Source: Actinomycetales bacterium
GTDB lineage: Bacteria > Actinomycetota > Actinomycetes > Actinomycetales > Actinomycetaceae
Direction of reading: 5' to 3'
Length of the DNA: 64,000 nt
NCBI GenBank assembly: GCA_015655375.1
Contig: JAATFD010000046.1
Location: forward strand, 1 to 64,000
This document shows positions 26,800 through 34,914 of this stretch, one piece after another. Every line of letters starts with the position of its first letter. Positions within the stretch are counted from its first letter, which is position 1. Under the pieces are notes generated by a model that was not told the DNA's origin, searched no databases, and saw nothing but the letters and a program-made list of their open reading frames with translations. The position numbers and the translations under genes are program-made.

Positions 26800-27581
26800 G
26801 TCGCCCAGGCCGTGGCAGAGGGCGAGTGCGTGCGCCTGGGTGTCGGACAAAGGCTCACGGTCGACAGCGGACGGCGGGTGATGTCGGCACGCATCAGCCT
26901 GAGGAAGTGGTTCTTGAGGAGGCCATCGGCGATGCGGATTTCGTTGACGGTCGTTCCGCGCTCCTCGTAGTTCTCAATGATGACCCGGGCACCGAAGCAG
27001 CAGTAGTCGAGAAGTGCTTGGTACTGGTCCTCGGGTCGGGCCGCCAGGGTTTGCCCGACCATCAGACCCTTGAGATTCGCGGCGAGGAGGATCGACCGAT
27101 TCCTGTTCCACCGGTCCAGAGCAATGAGACTGTGTTCCCCGATCTCCTGGGCGGAGGCCTGCCCATCGAGAAGATCGAAGATGGAGATTTTTCGGCTTTG
27201 CGCTTCGGCGAAGTACTCACTCGGAACGCAATTCCTGACGAACTAGGCGGAGCGGTTCCCGACAGCGTCAAAGGCGCCCGGAACACCGTGGTATTCCTCG
27301 GAGGGAAGAACCCAACACATGGACGTTCCGAGGATGCCGGTGAGCTGGCCGGGACGCACGGCGTTGGCGGCGGCGGCGCGGGCGTGGACATCGATGTTGC
27401 CCGAGGCGATGGCAATCCCCGCAGGCAGTCCCAGTCTCTCGGCGAACTCGCCGCAGAGTCCACACACCTGCGTTCCTTCGGCGACAGCAGCGCCGTCGGC
27501 GGTGCGCACGACAACGGCACGGACTGACAAGGTGTCGAAATCGGCGCCGATGGTGTATTCGGCGCTCGTGGTGACTGTCAT
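26800..27581 (-). pseudogene. L-ribulokinase (AraB-like FGGY kinase) remnant
   Basis: The start MTVTTSAEYTIGADFDTLSV is the AraB N-terminus, but the phosphate loop normally reads DFGTLSGRA, so both glycines are lost. About 38 residues in, the protein jumps to AERLGLPAGIAIASGNIDVH, then ILGTSMCWVLP. That is a deletion of roughly 200 residues of the family. After AFDAVGNRSA a stop intervenes. Homology resumes in another frame (LIALDRWNRNRSILLAANLK, LMVGQTLAARPEDQYQALLD, VNEIRIADGLLKNHFL) and fades at about 26,856. Deletion plus frame changes make it non-functional. It is the last recognisable member of the FGGY kinase operon. Confidence 0.85.
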
Positions 27582-27669
27582 ATCATGACTCGCCTTCGAG
27601 TCGGGAAGGATCCTGTTGTGTGGTGACGACCGGCAGATCTCAGAAGTTCTCCGAGTGACGATGCCGCCC

Positions 27670-28512
27670 TCAGAACCCCTGCTCCGAGAACAACTGATCG
27701 ACGATCTGGTCGAAGATCGCGACGTCGTGGACGAGATCGAGGATGGTGTAGCGGGAGCGAATCATCCGCGTCTGTTCGATCGTTTCCAGACGATCGCGCA
27801 GTGTGTCTCCCCGCAGATTCTTGAAGAGCGAATGATGGACGGCCTCGGCCACGATCCTCGGCGAGAGCGACGATCCGATCGTTGTCGAGGTCAGCGAAAT
27901 CCATGGTGAGGGCCAGTTGCCACATCGTGCACGAGGCAACGGTGCCGACACGGACCTTGAAGCCATGGGAGAGCGGGGACTGCCAATCCAGCCCAGGGCA
28001 CTCCATTTCCCACACGTGGAAGAATTGATGGCCCGCACCGGAGGCGAGACGCGAGGACTTCATCGCCTGCATGGCCAATCCGGACATGATGTTTCCCTCA
28101 GTCAAGCCCTCAATGACAGAGGAGTATGCGTCGCCGATGGCGCCCGAGTTCCCTCGAGGTCATTTTTGTGAGCTTGCGGAGGGCTGCCGGAGGCAATCGA
28201 GCAGATGATGGTGTCTTCCATCGGCCGAACGAGTTCTCGGAGCACCTCGACATTCGAATAGTTGGCATACAGCGTGGGGGTTCCGGGGAAGACCTTCCGG
28301 GGTCGTATAGCGACACCGGCGTCATCAAGCGACCGCTCCACCTGCTCGCCGGCGCTCCCGAACGCGTTCTCGTCGGCGACGACGAGGGCCTTCTTGCCAG
28401 GGAAGAGCTCGGCGAACAGTGGGCCAGTCCTGTCGAGGACGCTTAGTCCGAATGCGATCACTCGAGTGTCGTCCGCATTGCGCAGGGCCGTCTCAATCAC
28501 TGTGTCTGTCAT
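27670..28512 (-). pseudogene. AraM-like sn-glycerol-1-phosphate dehydrogenase remnant
   Basis: The minus strand opens with VIAFGLSVLDRTGPLFAELF and keeps an AraM-like N-terminus to MEDTIICSIASGS. There the frame is lost and the following ~120 residues of the family, including most metal ligands, are missing. Homology resumes with MSGLAMQAMKSSRLASGAGH, QFFHVWEMECPGLDWQSPLS and HGFKVRVGTVASC. A further frame change leads to the C-terminus LETIEQTRMIRSRYTILDLV, ending at 27670. AraM-type enzymes are metal- and NAD(P)-dependent dehydrogenases that reduce dihydroxyacetone phosphate to glycerol-1-phosphate, or act on related polyol phosphates. The gene is clearly dead. It sits between the intact gpsA-like gene and the araB remnant. 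Confidence 0.87.
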
Positions 28513-28589
28513 GGTTCTTCCTCGTCACTGAATGATTTGTTGATCGGGGAATCCTGCCCGGAGCCCAGCACGGCAATGGACACACGGAC

Positions 28590-29639
28590 TCAGGGCAGTG
28601 AGGGCAGGACTGCTCGGCTGATCGTCGTTTCGGGATCTGCAGGTGTCTGCGGATCGATCACATCGGCAACGGCTTGCAGAAGCGGAAGTTCGAGGGCGAC
28701 GTCGACTCCGACCTGGCGGGCGAGCCGCAGTGCGAGGTCTGTGGCCGGGATGCCTTCAACGGTCTGTTCGAGGCGTGTCATTTCTGCAAGTGCCTCGGAA
28801 GGTGTTTCTCCGCGCCCGATCCGCTCGCCGTAGATCTTGTTGCGTCCCGACAGTCCGGTGACCTCGAGATCCCCGACTCCCGGGAGGCCATAGGCGGTCT
28901 CGGACTCGGCTCCCAACTTTTCGCCGAACAGCGACATCTCCTCGACCGCCCGAGCGAACGTGGCCGCCTTGAGATTGTGACGGGGTGAACCGAGCGCCTC
29001 TCCGAGCCCGTCGGCGACGCCGAGGGCGATCGCATAGATGTTCTTCATGGGAGCACACACCTCGACACCGGTTTCATCGTCGGTGGCCGCGATCGCGTAG
29101 GAATCCGTGCGCGTCTGACGGGCATATCCGCGCGCGACCTCGAGGTCCGAACAACCGAAGATCGTGGCCGTCGCTACTCCCGCAGCGCACTCGTTGGCTT
29201 TGACGGGACCGGCGATCGCAACGATGGGGGGAAGCGCCACGTCATGCGCTCGGGCAATCGTGCGGATGGCATCGGGCAGGAGCTGAATCCGTCCGTCCTC
29301 ATCGGGGCAGAATCCCTTCGACGTCAGCCAGAGCGCATCGGCCCGGCTGATTCCGTCGAGGGCAAGTTCGGTGACCCGCGGAACGCCGACAGAGGCGACC
29401 GCCATGACGACGACATCTGCACCATTGAGGGCCTCCCCGAGTTCGCTCGAGCGATACGTCTTGACGTCGTGGGAGACGAGGACGTGTGTCCGAGGATGTG
29501 GCTCACCGGCTTCGATGGCGTCGACCAGGTGGTCGTCCAGCCAGGTCCCCCACAGGCGAACGTTCCACCCGGAGTCGACCAACGGCCGGCATAACGCCGA
29601 ACCCATTGCCCCCGCGCCGAGCACGGTGATTGTTGCCAT
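28590..29639 (-). CDS. NAD(P)-dependent glycerol-3-phosphate dehydrogenase, GpsA-like
   Basis: 349 residues from ATG 29639, which has AAGGAG seven bases upstream. The Rossmann start is TITVLGAGAMGSALCRPLVD. Other motifs are LTSKGFCPDEDG, the IAGPVKANECA segment, the catalytic Lys in APMKNIYAIALGVADGL, and YGLPGVGDLEVT followed by SGRNKIYGERIGRG. The family interconverts dihydroxyacetone phosphate and sn-glycerol-3-phosphate. Because it lies in a catabolic kinase operon, it may be a paralogue of the housekeeping GpsA acting on another polyol phosphate. It appears intact, unlike the two genes after it. It starts 26 bases after the kinase stop. Confidence 0.87.
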   Translation of the reverse strand: MATITVLGAGAMGSALCRPLVDSGWNVRLWGTWLDDHLVDAIEAGEPHPRTHVLVSHDVKTYRSSELGEALNGADVVVMAVASVGVPRVTELALDGISRADALWLTSKGFCPDEDGRIQLLPDAIRTIARAHDVALPPIVAIAGPVKANECAAGVATATIFGCSDLEVARGYARQTRTDSYAIAATDDETGVEVCAPMKNIYAIALGVADGLGEALGSPRHNLKAATFARAVEEMSLFGEKLGAESETAYGLPGVGDLEVTGLSGRNKIYGERIGRGETPSEALAEMTRLEQTVEGIPATDLALRLARQVGVDVALELPLLQAVADVIDPQTPADPETTISRAVLPSLP

Positions 29640-29665
29640 GAGAATTCTCCTTGTGCTGTGTGGAT

Positions 29666-31255
29666 TCATGCAGAGTGGACTGAGACGCGGTCATTCGTCG
29701 TCCCGCGGACGAGCCCATCCATTTCGTGGAACAGGTCCTGGAGTTTCGGGAACAATTGGGCCTGGATGCTCCCGATGGCCTCGTAGCGATCGTGACGAGA
29801 GGGATCTGGGGTGAGCGTCCCGGTGAAACGCGCCATGACGCGAGCCGAGGCTGCCACATCCGGTGTCCCGTCCGGCAGGCCCGTCGAGTGAGCATTGATA
29901 CCGGCCATCGCGAGCACTGCCGCCCCGAATGCGGAAACTTCATCCGTGGAGCAGATGACCAGGGGAATCCCCAGGACGTCCGCCATCATCTGGCGCCAGA
30001 TCTCTGAGCGGGTTCCGCCGCCCATGATCCGCAGCTCGGTGATCGGTGTTCCGGATGCGGATTGGAGGAAGTCGACGTTGCGGCGCATCTCGTAACAGAT
30101 TGATTCGAGCGCGGAGCGGTATAGGTGTGCTCGGGTGTGGGTCCCGCGCCAGCCGATGACGGCTCCACGTGCGGTGGCATCCCAATACGGGGACTGGACA
30201 GCGTTCCAGTAGGGGAGCGTGATCAGGCCATCGCAGCCCGGATCGATCTGCCCGGCGGCAAGATCATCGCGACGGATGTCATCTTGTCCCGGGCGATCGG
30301 GGTCGCCGAAGGTCGAGCGGACCCAGTCGGCCAAGTAGGAGCCAGAGGACTGGAGGACCTCGAGAACATAATTTCCCGGGATGCCGGAGACATGAGTACG
30401 GAAAGCTGGGCTGTAGATGTACTTCGACGTCTCGATACCGGCGTTCACGGCAGTGCCCATGTTGAGGTAGCCGATTCCCGGATCCACGGCAGCTGCGCCG
30501 ATGCCTGCTGCTTGACCATCCCCGAGCCCAGCTATCACTTGCACGGTGCGGGGGATCCCCCATTCGTCAGCGAGCTCGGGGACCAAGGTGCCCATGGTCG
30601 AGGCCGGAGGAACAAGATCGGGCATCTGGTCTGGGGTGACGCCGGCGATCTCCATCAGCTCGGGGCACCATGTCCTGGTGCGAATGTCGAACAGCCCCAG
30701 GGAATCAGCGGAAGCCGTGGAAGAGACCCAGCGTCCCGTCAGATGAAAGGCGATTGCGCACAGGACGTCGACGACGCGATCCGCCTGGCCGAAAATCTCA
30801 GGCGATTGCTCCTTGACCCAAGCCATCTTGTAGATCGCGGGGGTCACACCAGCCGGTTTTCCGGAGATTTCATGGACGTGACTGCTGCCATACTGAGCGA
30901 TCTGGTCAACGGCTCGGCCATCGAGCCAGAGGATGCCGTTGGCCAAGGGCGTGCCGTCCTCAGTGAAGGGCGCGAAGCTCTCACGCTGGTGGGTCAGCCC
31001 GATCGCACCGACCCGTTCCCGATCGTGTGGATTGAGTCCGGAAAGAGCCTCTCCAATCGTGTCGTGCGCCGTGGCCCACCACAGACGAGGGTCATGCTCG
31101 TAGTGGTCCATCTGTGGGGTCAGGAGGGGGATTGGGTGTTTCGCCGAGGCCCATACCGTTCCACCTGCGTCAACGACGATCGCTTTGGAGGACTGGGTGG
31201 AGGAGTCAATGGCGACGACGAGTGGTCCGTTGGGAAGCTTGGTGGTGGAGGTCAT
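29666..31255 (-). CDS. FGGY-family carbohydrate/polyol kinase
   Basis: 529 residues, full FGGY length. Domain I begins VVAIDSSTQSSKAIVVD (ATP phosphate loop, with S where many members have G) and has GLTHQRESFAPF and the substrate region GILWLDGRAVDQI. Domain II has IAGLGDGQAAGIG, the second phosphate motif LNMGTAVN, and the adenine-site MGGGTRSEIWRQMMADV. Members phosphorylate glycerol, xylulose, ribulose, erythritol and similar compounds. The Q-R-E-S-F element resembles the glycerol/xylulose kinase side, but the substrate is not decided. It is the first gene of the operon with the gpsA-like gene and two dead genes. Confidence 0.88.
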   Translation of the reverse strand: MTSTTKLPNGPLVVAIDSSTQSSKAIVVDAGGTVWASAKHPIPLLTPQMDHYEHDPRLWWATAHDTIGEALSGLNPHDRERVGAIGLTHQRESFAPFTEDGTPLANGILWLDGRAVDQIAQYGSSHVHEISGKPAGVTPAIYKMAWVKEQSPEIFGQADRVVDVLCAIAFHLTGRWVSSTASADSLGLFDIRTRTWCPELMEIAGVTPDQMPDLVPPASTMGTLVPELADEWGIPRTVQVIAGLGDGQAAGIGAAAVDPGIGYLNMGTAVNAGIETSKYIYSPAFRTHVSGIPGNYVLEVLQSSGSYLADWVRSTFGDPDRPGQDDIRRDDLAAGQIDPGCDGLITLPYWNAVQSPYWDATARGAVIGWRGTHTRAHLYRSALESICYEMRRNVDFLQSASGTPITELRIMGGGTRSEIWRQMMADVLGIPLVICSTDEVSAFGAAVLAMAGINAHSTGLPDGTPDVAASARVMARFTGTLTPDPSRHDRYEAIGSIQAQLFPKLQDLFHEMDGLVRGTTNDRVSVHSA

Positions 31256-31281
31256 GTCTTCTCGATTCGATCATCATTGAT

Positions 31282-31300
31282 CGATGTGCTCGGCACATCG
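31282..31300. promoter_or_regulatory. Palindromic operator candidate of the FGGY kinase operon
   Basis: CGATGTGCTCGGCACATCG is a perfect inverted repeat with 8-bp arms, 27 bases before the kinase ATG. On the minus strand TACTAT lies just upstream of it and could be the -10 box, which would place the palindrome over the transcription start. The regulator is not encoded in the window, and the family is unknown (LacI- or GntR-like by shape only). Confidence 0.55.
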
Positions 31301-31659
31301 TGTTGATAGTAGCGCATTGAGTGTTAGATTCCACATAGTTGATGTGAATGTGCGCAGGTGGGAGGAGCGTCCGCGCGGTCCTTTCGAGGGGACCGCCACG
31401 GTGTCAGCCTTGACTGTCCACGTGGGACGGCGCGGCGAGTCATTGAGTAACGCCGGTCACATCGGCGTGGGTGTGTCCGACGGTCGGGGACCGGCGTGCG
31501 GCATGCCTCGTGGGAGGACAGGAAGCGGGGCGCGACCAGCATGCGGCGCTCTCCACGCCCAGGGTGAACATTCTCGCGACCCGTGGACTCAGCCCGTAGT
31601 GTGGTCACCAGTTCACCGCGCCGTCACTGGCGGCGCCCGAGATCCAGTGAGGAGGGTCC

Positions 31660-34209
31660 ATGTTCGAACGGTTCACCGATCGCGCACGACGTGTCGTGGT
31701 CCTGGCCCAGGACGAGGCCCGCAGTCTCAACCACAACTACATTGGCACCGAGCATCTGCTCCTCGGCCTCATCACCGAGGGCGAGGGCGTGGCGGCGAAG
31801 GCCCTGGAGACGATGGACATCAAGCGTGACGATGTCCGCGCCGCCGTCATCGACATCATCGGTGAGGGCGAGAAGCCCGTCGAGGGACATATTCCCTTCA
31901 CTCCACGTGCCAAGCGCGTGTTCGAGCTTTCCCTGCGCGAGGCGCTCCAGCTCGGCCACAACTACATTGGCACCGAGCATCTGCTCCTTGGCCTCCTCAA
32001 GGAGGGCGAGGGCGTGGCTGCGCAGGTTCTCATCAAGCTGGGGGCCGATCTCGGCCAGGTGCGTCAGACCGTCATCCAGATGCTGTCCGGCTACCAGCGC
32101 CCCGGTGAGGGCGAGGGCCGTGAGGCCGTCGGCGTCTCCGGTGCGCCAGTGCGTGACCCCGGCCAGACCAACTCGGCGATCCTCGAGCAGTTCGGCCGGA
32201 ACCTCACCCAGGCTGCCCGCGAGAACAAGCTCGACCCCGTCATCGGTCGAAAGACCGAGATGGAACGCGTCATGCAGGTCTTGTCCCGGCGCACGAAGAA
32301 CAACCCCGTACTGATCGGCGAGCCCGGTGTCGGCAAGACGGCCGTCGTCGAGGGCCTCGCCCAGGCGATCGTCCGCGGCGACGTGCCCGAGACGATCAAG
32401 GACAAGCAGATCTACAGCCTCGACATGGGATCCCTGGTCGCGGGCTCCCGCTACCGCGGAGACTTCGAGGAACGGCTGAAGAAGGTCCTCAAGGAGATCC
32501 GCACGCGCGGTGACATCATCCTGTTCATCGACGAGATCCATACTCTGGTCGGTGCGGGTGCCGCCGAGGGGTCGATCGACGCAGCCCAGATGCTCAAGCC
32601 GATGCTCGCCCGTGGTGAGCTCCAGACCATCGGCGCGACGACGATGGACGAGTACCGCAAGTACATCGAGAAGGACGCTGCCCTGGAGCGACGCTTCCAG
32701 CCCGTCAAGGTCGAGGAGCCTTCCGTCGAGGAGACGATTGCGATCCTCAAGGGACTGCGCGACCGCTACGAGGCGCACCACCGCGTCATCATCACCGACG
32801 AGGCGATCAAAGCAGCCGCCGAGCTGTCCGATCGTTATGTCTCGGACCGCTTCCTGCCCGACAAGGCCATCGACCTGATGGACGAGGCCGGCGCGCGCTT
32901 GCGCATCCGTCGGATGACCGCGCCGCCCGAGCTGCGTGAGCTGGACGAGAAGATCGCCACGGTCCGCCGTGACAAGGAGTCCGCGATCGACGATCAAGAC
33001 TTCGAGAAGGCGGCCTCGTTGCGTGACGAGGAGCAGAAGCTCGGCGAGGAGCGCCAACAGAAGGAAGAGGCCTGGAAGGGCGGCGACCTCGACGAGATCG
33101 CCGAGGTCGGGGAGGACGAGATCGCGGAGGTCCTCGCGATGTCGACCGGTATCCCGGTCTTCAAGCTCACCCAGACCGAGTCCGCGAAGCTCCTCCACAT
33201 GGAGGACGAGCTGCACAAGCGCGTCATCGGTCAGGAGGAGGCCGTCAAGGCGTTGTCCCAGTCGATCCGGCGCACTCGGTCCGGTCTCAAGGACCCGAAG
33301 CGTCCGGGTGGATCGTTCATCTTCGCCGGCCCGACCGGTGTCGGCAAGACCGAGCTCGCCAAAGCGCTCGCGGAGTTCCTCTTCGGCGACGAGGATGCAC
33401 TCATCCAGCTCGACATGTCCGAGTATTCCGAGAAGCACACCGCCTCCCGGCTCTTCGGTGCCCCTCCGGGGTACGTCGGTTACGACGAGGGCGGCCAGCT
33501 CACCGAGAAGGTTCGCCGTCGTCCGTTCTCCGTCGTCCTCTTCGACGAGGTCGAGAAGGCCCACCCCGACATCTTCAACTCGCTGTTGCAGATCCTCGAG
33601 GAAGGCCGCCTCACCGACTCGCAGGGTCGCAAGGTGGACTTCAAGAGCACCGTCATCATCATGACGACGAACCTTGGCACGCGCGACATCAACAAGGGCG
33701 TGCTGACGGGCTTCCAATCCTCCGACAACCTCACCCACGACTACTCGCGGATGAAGGCCAAGGTCAACGAGGAACTCAAGCAGCACTTCCGTCCCGAGTT
33801 CCTCAACCGCGTGGACGACGTCATCGTCTTCCCGCCGCTGACGAAGCCCGAGATCACGCAGATCGTCGACCTGATGATTGCCAAGCTCGGTGATCGGATG
33901 ACGGAGCAGGGCATGCAGCTCCAGCTCACCGACGAGGCCCGCGATCTGTTGGCCGATCGCGGTTTCGACCCTGTCTTGGGCGCGCGCCCATTGCGTCGCG
34001 CGATCCAGCGCGATATCGAGGACGCGCTGTCGGAGAGGATCCTCTTCGGGGAGATCCATTCCGGTCAGGTCGTCACGGTGGGCGTCACCGGCGAGGGCGA
34101 CGAGCGCGAGTTCACCTTCAACGGTGGAGCCGCCTCGGCACCGCTTGCGCTGCCGGAGATCGAGCCCGCCGCCGAGGCCCCCCAGGTGGAGGCCCCGACC
34201 GGCAACTGA
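31660..34209 (+). CDS. clpC: Clp protease ATP-binding subunit ClpC
   Basis: 849 residues. Two Clp_N repeats (each with [13 protein letters not shown]) recruit adaptors. The first AAA+ module has Walker [17 protein letters not shown] near residue 222 and Walker [11 protein letters not shown]. The UVR-like middle domain carries [17 protein letters not shown]. The second AAA+ module has [31 protein letters not shown] and the sensor [10 protein letters not shown]. It unfolds substrates for ClpP and is essential in mycobacteria. GAGGAGG stands just before the ATG, and a strong hairpin ends the transcript. No mcsAB or ctsR is adjacent, as usual in actinobacteria. Confidence 0.96.
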   Translation: MFERFTDRARRVVVLAQDEARSLNHNYIGTEHLLLGLITEGEGVAAKALETMDIKRDDVRAAVIDIIGEGEKPVEGHIPFTPRAKRVFELSLREALQLGHNYIGTEHLLLGLLKEGEGVAAQVLIKLGADLGQVRQTVIQMLSGYQRPGEGEGREAVGVSGAPVRDPGQTNSAILEQFGRNLTQAARENKLDPVIGRKTEMERVMQVLSRRTKNNPVLIGEPGVGKTAVVEGLAQAIVRGDVPETIKDKQIYSLDMGSLVAGSRYRGDFEERLKKVLKEIRTRGDIILFIDEIHTLVGAGAAEGSIDAAQMLKPMLARGELQTIGATTMDEYRKYIEKDAALERRFQPVKVEEPSVEETIAILKGLRDRYEAHHRVIITDEAIKAAAELSDRYVSDRFLPDKAIDLMDEAGARLRIRRMTAPPELRELDEKIATVRRDKESAIDDQDFEKAASLRDEEQKLGEERQQKEEAWKGGDLDEIAEVGEDEIAEVLAMSTGIPVFKLTQTESAKLLHMEDELHKRVIGQEEAVKALSQSIRRTRSGLKDPKRPGGSFIFAGPTGVGKTELAKALAEFLFGDEDALIQLDMSEYSEKHTASRLFGAPPGYVGYDEGGQLTEKVRRRPFSVVLFDEVEKAHPDIFNSLLQILEEGRLTDSQGRKVDFKSTVIIMTTNLGTRDINKGVLTGFQSSDNLTHDYSRMKAKVNEELKQHFRPEFLNRVDDVIVFPPLTKPEITQIVDLMIAKLGDRMTEQGMQLQLTDEARDLLADRGFDPVLGARPLRRAIQRDIEDALSERILFGEIHSGQVVTVGVTGEGDEREFTFNGGAASAPLALPEIEPAAEAPQVEAPTGN

Positions 34210-34258
34210 TCGACTCAATCGGGAAGCGAACCGGAGAGCCTGTTCTGAATCTGAACAG

Positions 34259-34298
34259 AAGAGCGCCCGGACCATCGCTTGATGGTCCAGGCGCTTCT
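34259..34298. terminator. Bidirectional terminator between clpC and the PspC gene
   Basis: AGCGCCCGGACCATC (34262-34276) pairs with GATGGTCCAGGCGCT (34281-34295) around GCTT with one mismatch. AA stands on one side and TTCTT on the other. It can end both converging transcripts. Confidence 0.85.
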
Positions 34299-34354
34299 TC
34301 ACGTTCTGACGCCGAGGCATGCCTCGCGTGGGAAATGAATGGGATCAGGAGCGC

Positions 34355-34609
34355 TCAAGGTCGTTCGGGAATGCGCTGGACCATTCCGGGATTTTCATCG
34401 CTGTCTGCACTCCGAGTGTGGCTGGCGTCCTCGGCGTCCACCGGAAGGAAGGCCCACAGCAGCAGGTAGATGAGGATGCCGGGTCCGGGCAATGCAAGCG
34501 CGGCAATGAACAGCAAGCGGATCAGCCACGGGTCCTTGTCGTAGCGGTGGGCGATCCCGGCGCAAACGCCTCCGAGCACCTTGTCCTGGGAGCTGCGTGC
34601 GAGTGCCAT
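34355..34609 (-). CDS. Small PspC-domain membrane protein
   Basis: 84 residues from ATG 34609, preceded by GAAGGGAA. PspC signature: SSQDKVLGGVCAGIAHRYDK, then WLIRLLFIAALALPGPGILI and YLLLWAFLPVD, giving one long or two short membrane helices. The C-terminal 25 residues are polar. In phage-shock systems PspC is a membrane sensor. Single-domain actinobacterial versions like this are widespread and their role is poorly defined. It converges on clpC and shares its terminator. No pspA lies nearby. Confidence 0.88.
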   Translation of the reverse strand: MALARSSQDKVLGGVCAGIAHRYDKDPWLIRLLFIAALALPGPGILIYLLLWAFLPVDAEDASHTRSADSDENPGMVQRIPERP

Positions 34610-34914
34610 GGGTTCCCTTCCTCGTTGATGACGGATCCGCGCCCGTCGGCTTGTTTTCATTGCACATCCATTTCATCGTGGGCAGCGGTCATCGCGCCAT
34701 GGGGTGACGCCCTGAACGGACCCTGAACCGTTCTCGGGGAAAACCACCGGAGGCCGTGCTGCTCGCCATCCTCTCCGTCTTTCCCGGGGCTGGTCTGGCG
34801 CAATACGGGCCGTGAGTCCCGGACAGATGGTGATCTAGGTCCCAAGATTGATAGAGTGTTGTCCCGGGCGAGCCCAGCGTCGGGCCGTCGGTCAAAGGAG
34901 AAATGAGGACCTCA

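Noticed and set aside
31284-31659. A plus-strand open frame running into the clpC promoter region
   Set aside because: Begins inside the kinase operator palindrome and has no family signature. The region is better explained as two promoters.
31624-34320. An 898-codon open frame antisense to clpC
   Set aside because: Its residues follow the third-position GC bias of the coding strand and show no family motif. clpC motifs are complete on the other strand.
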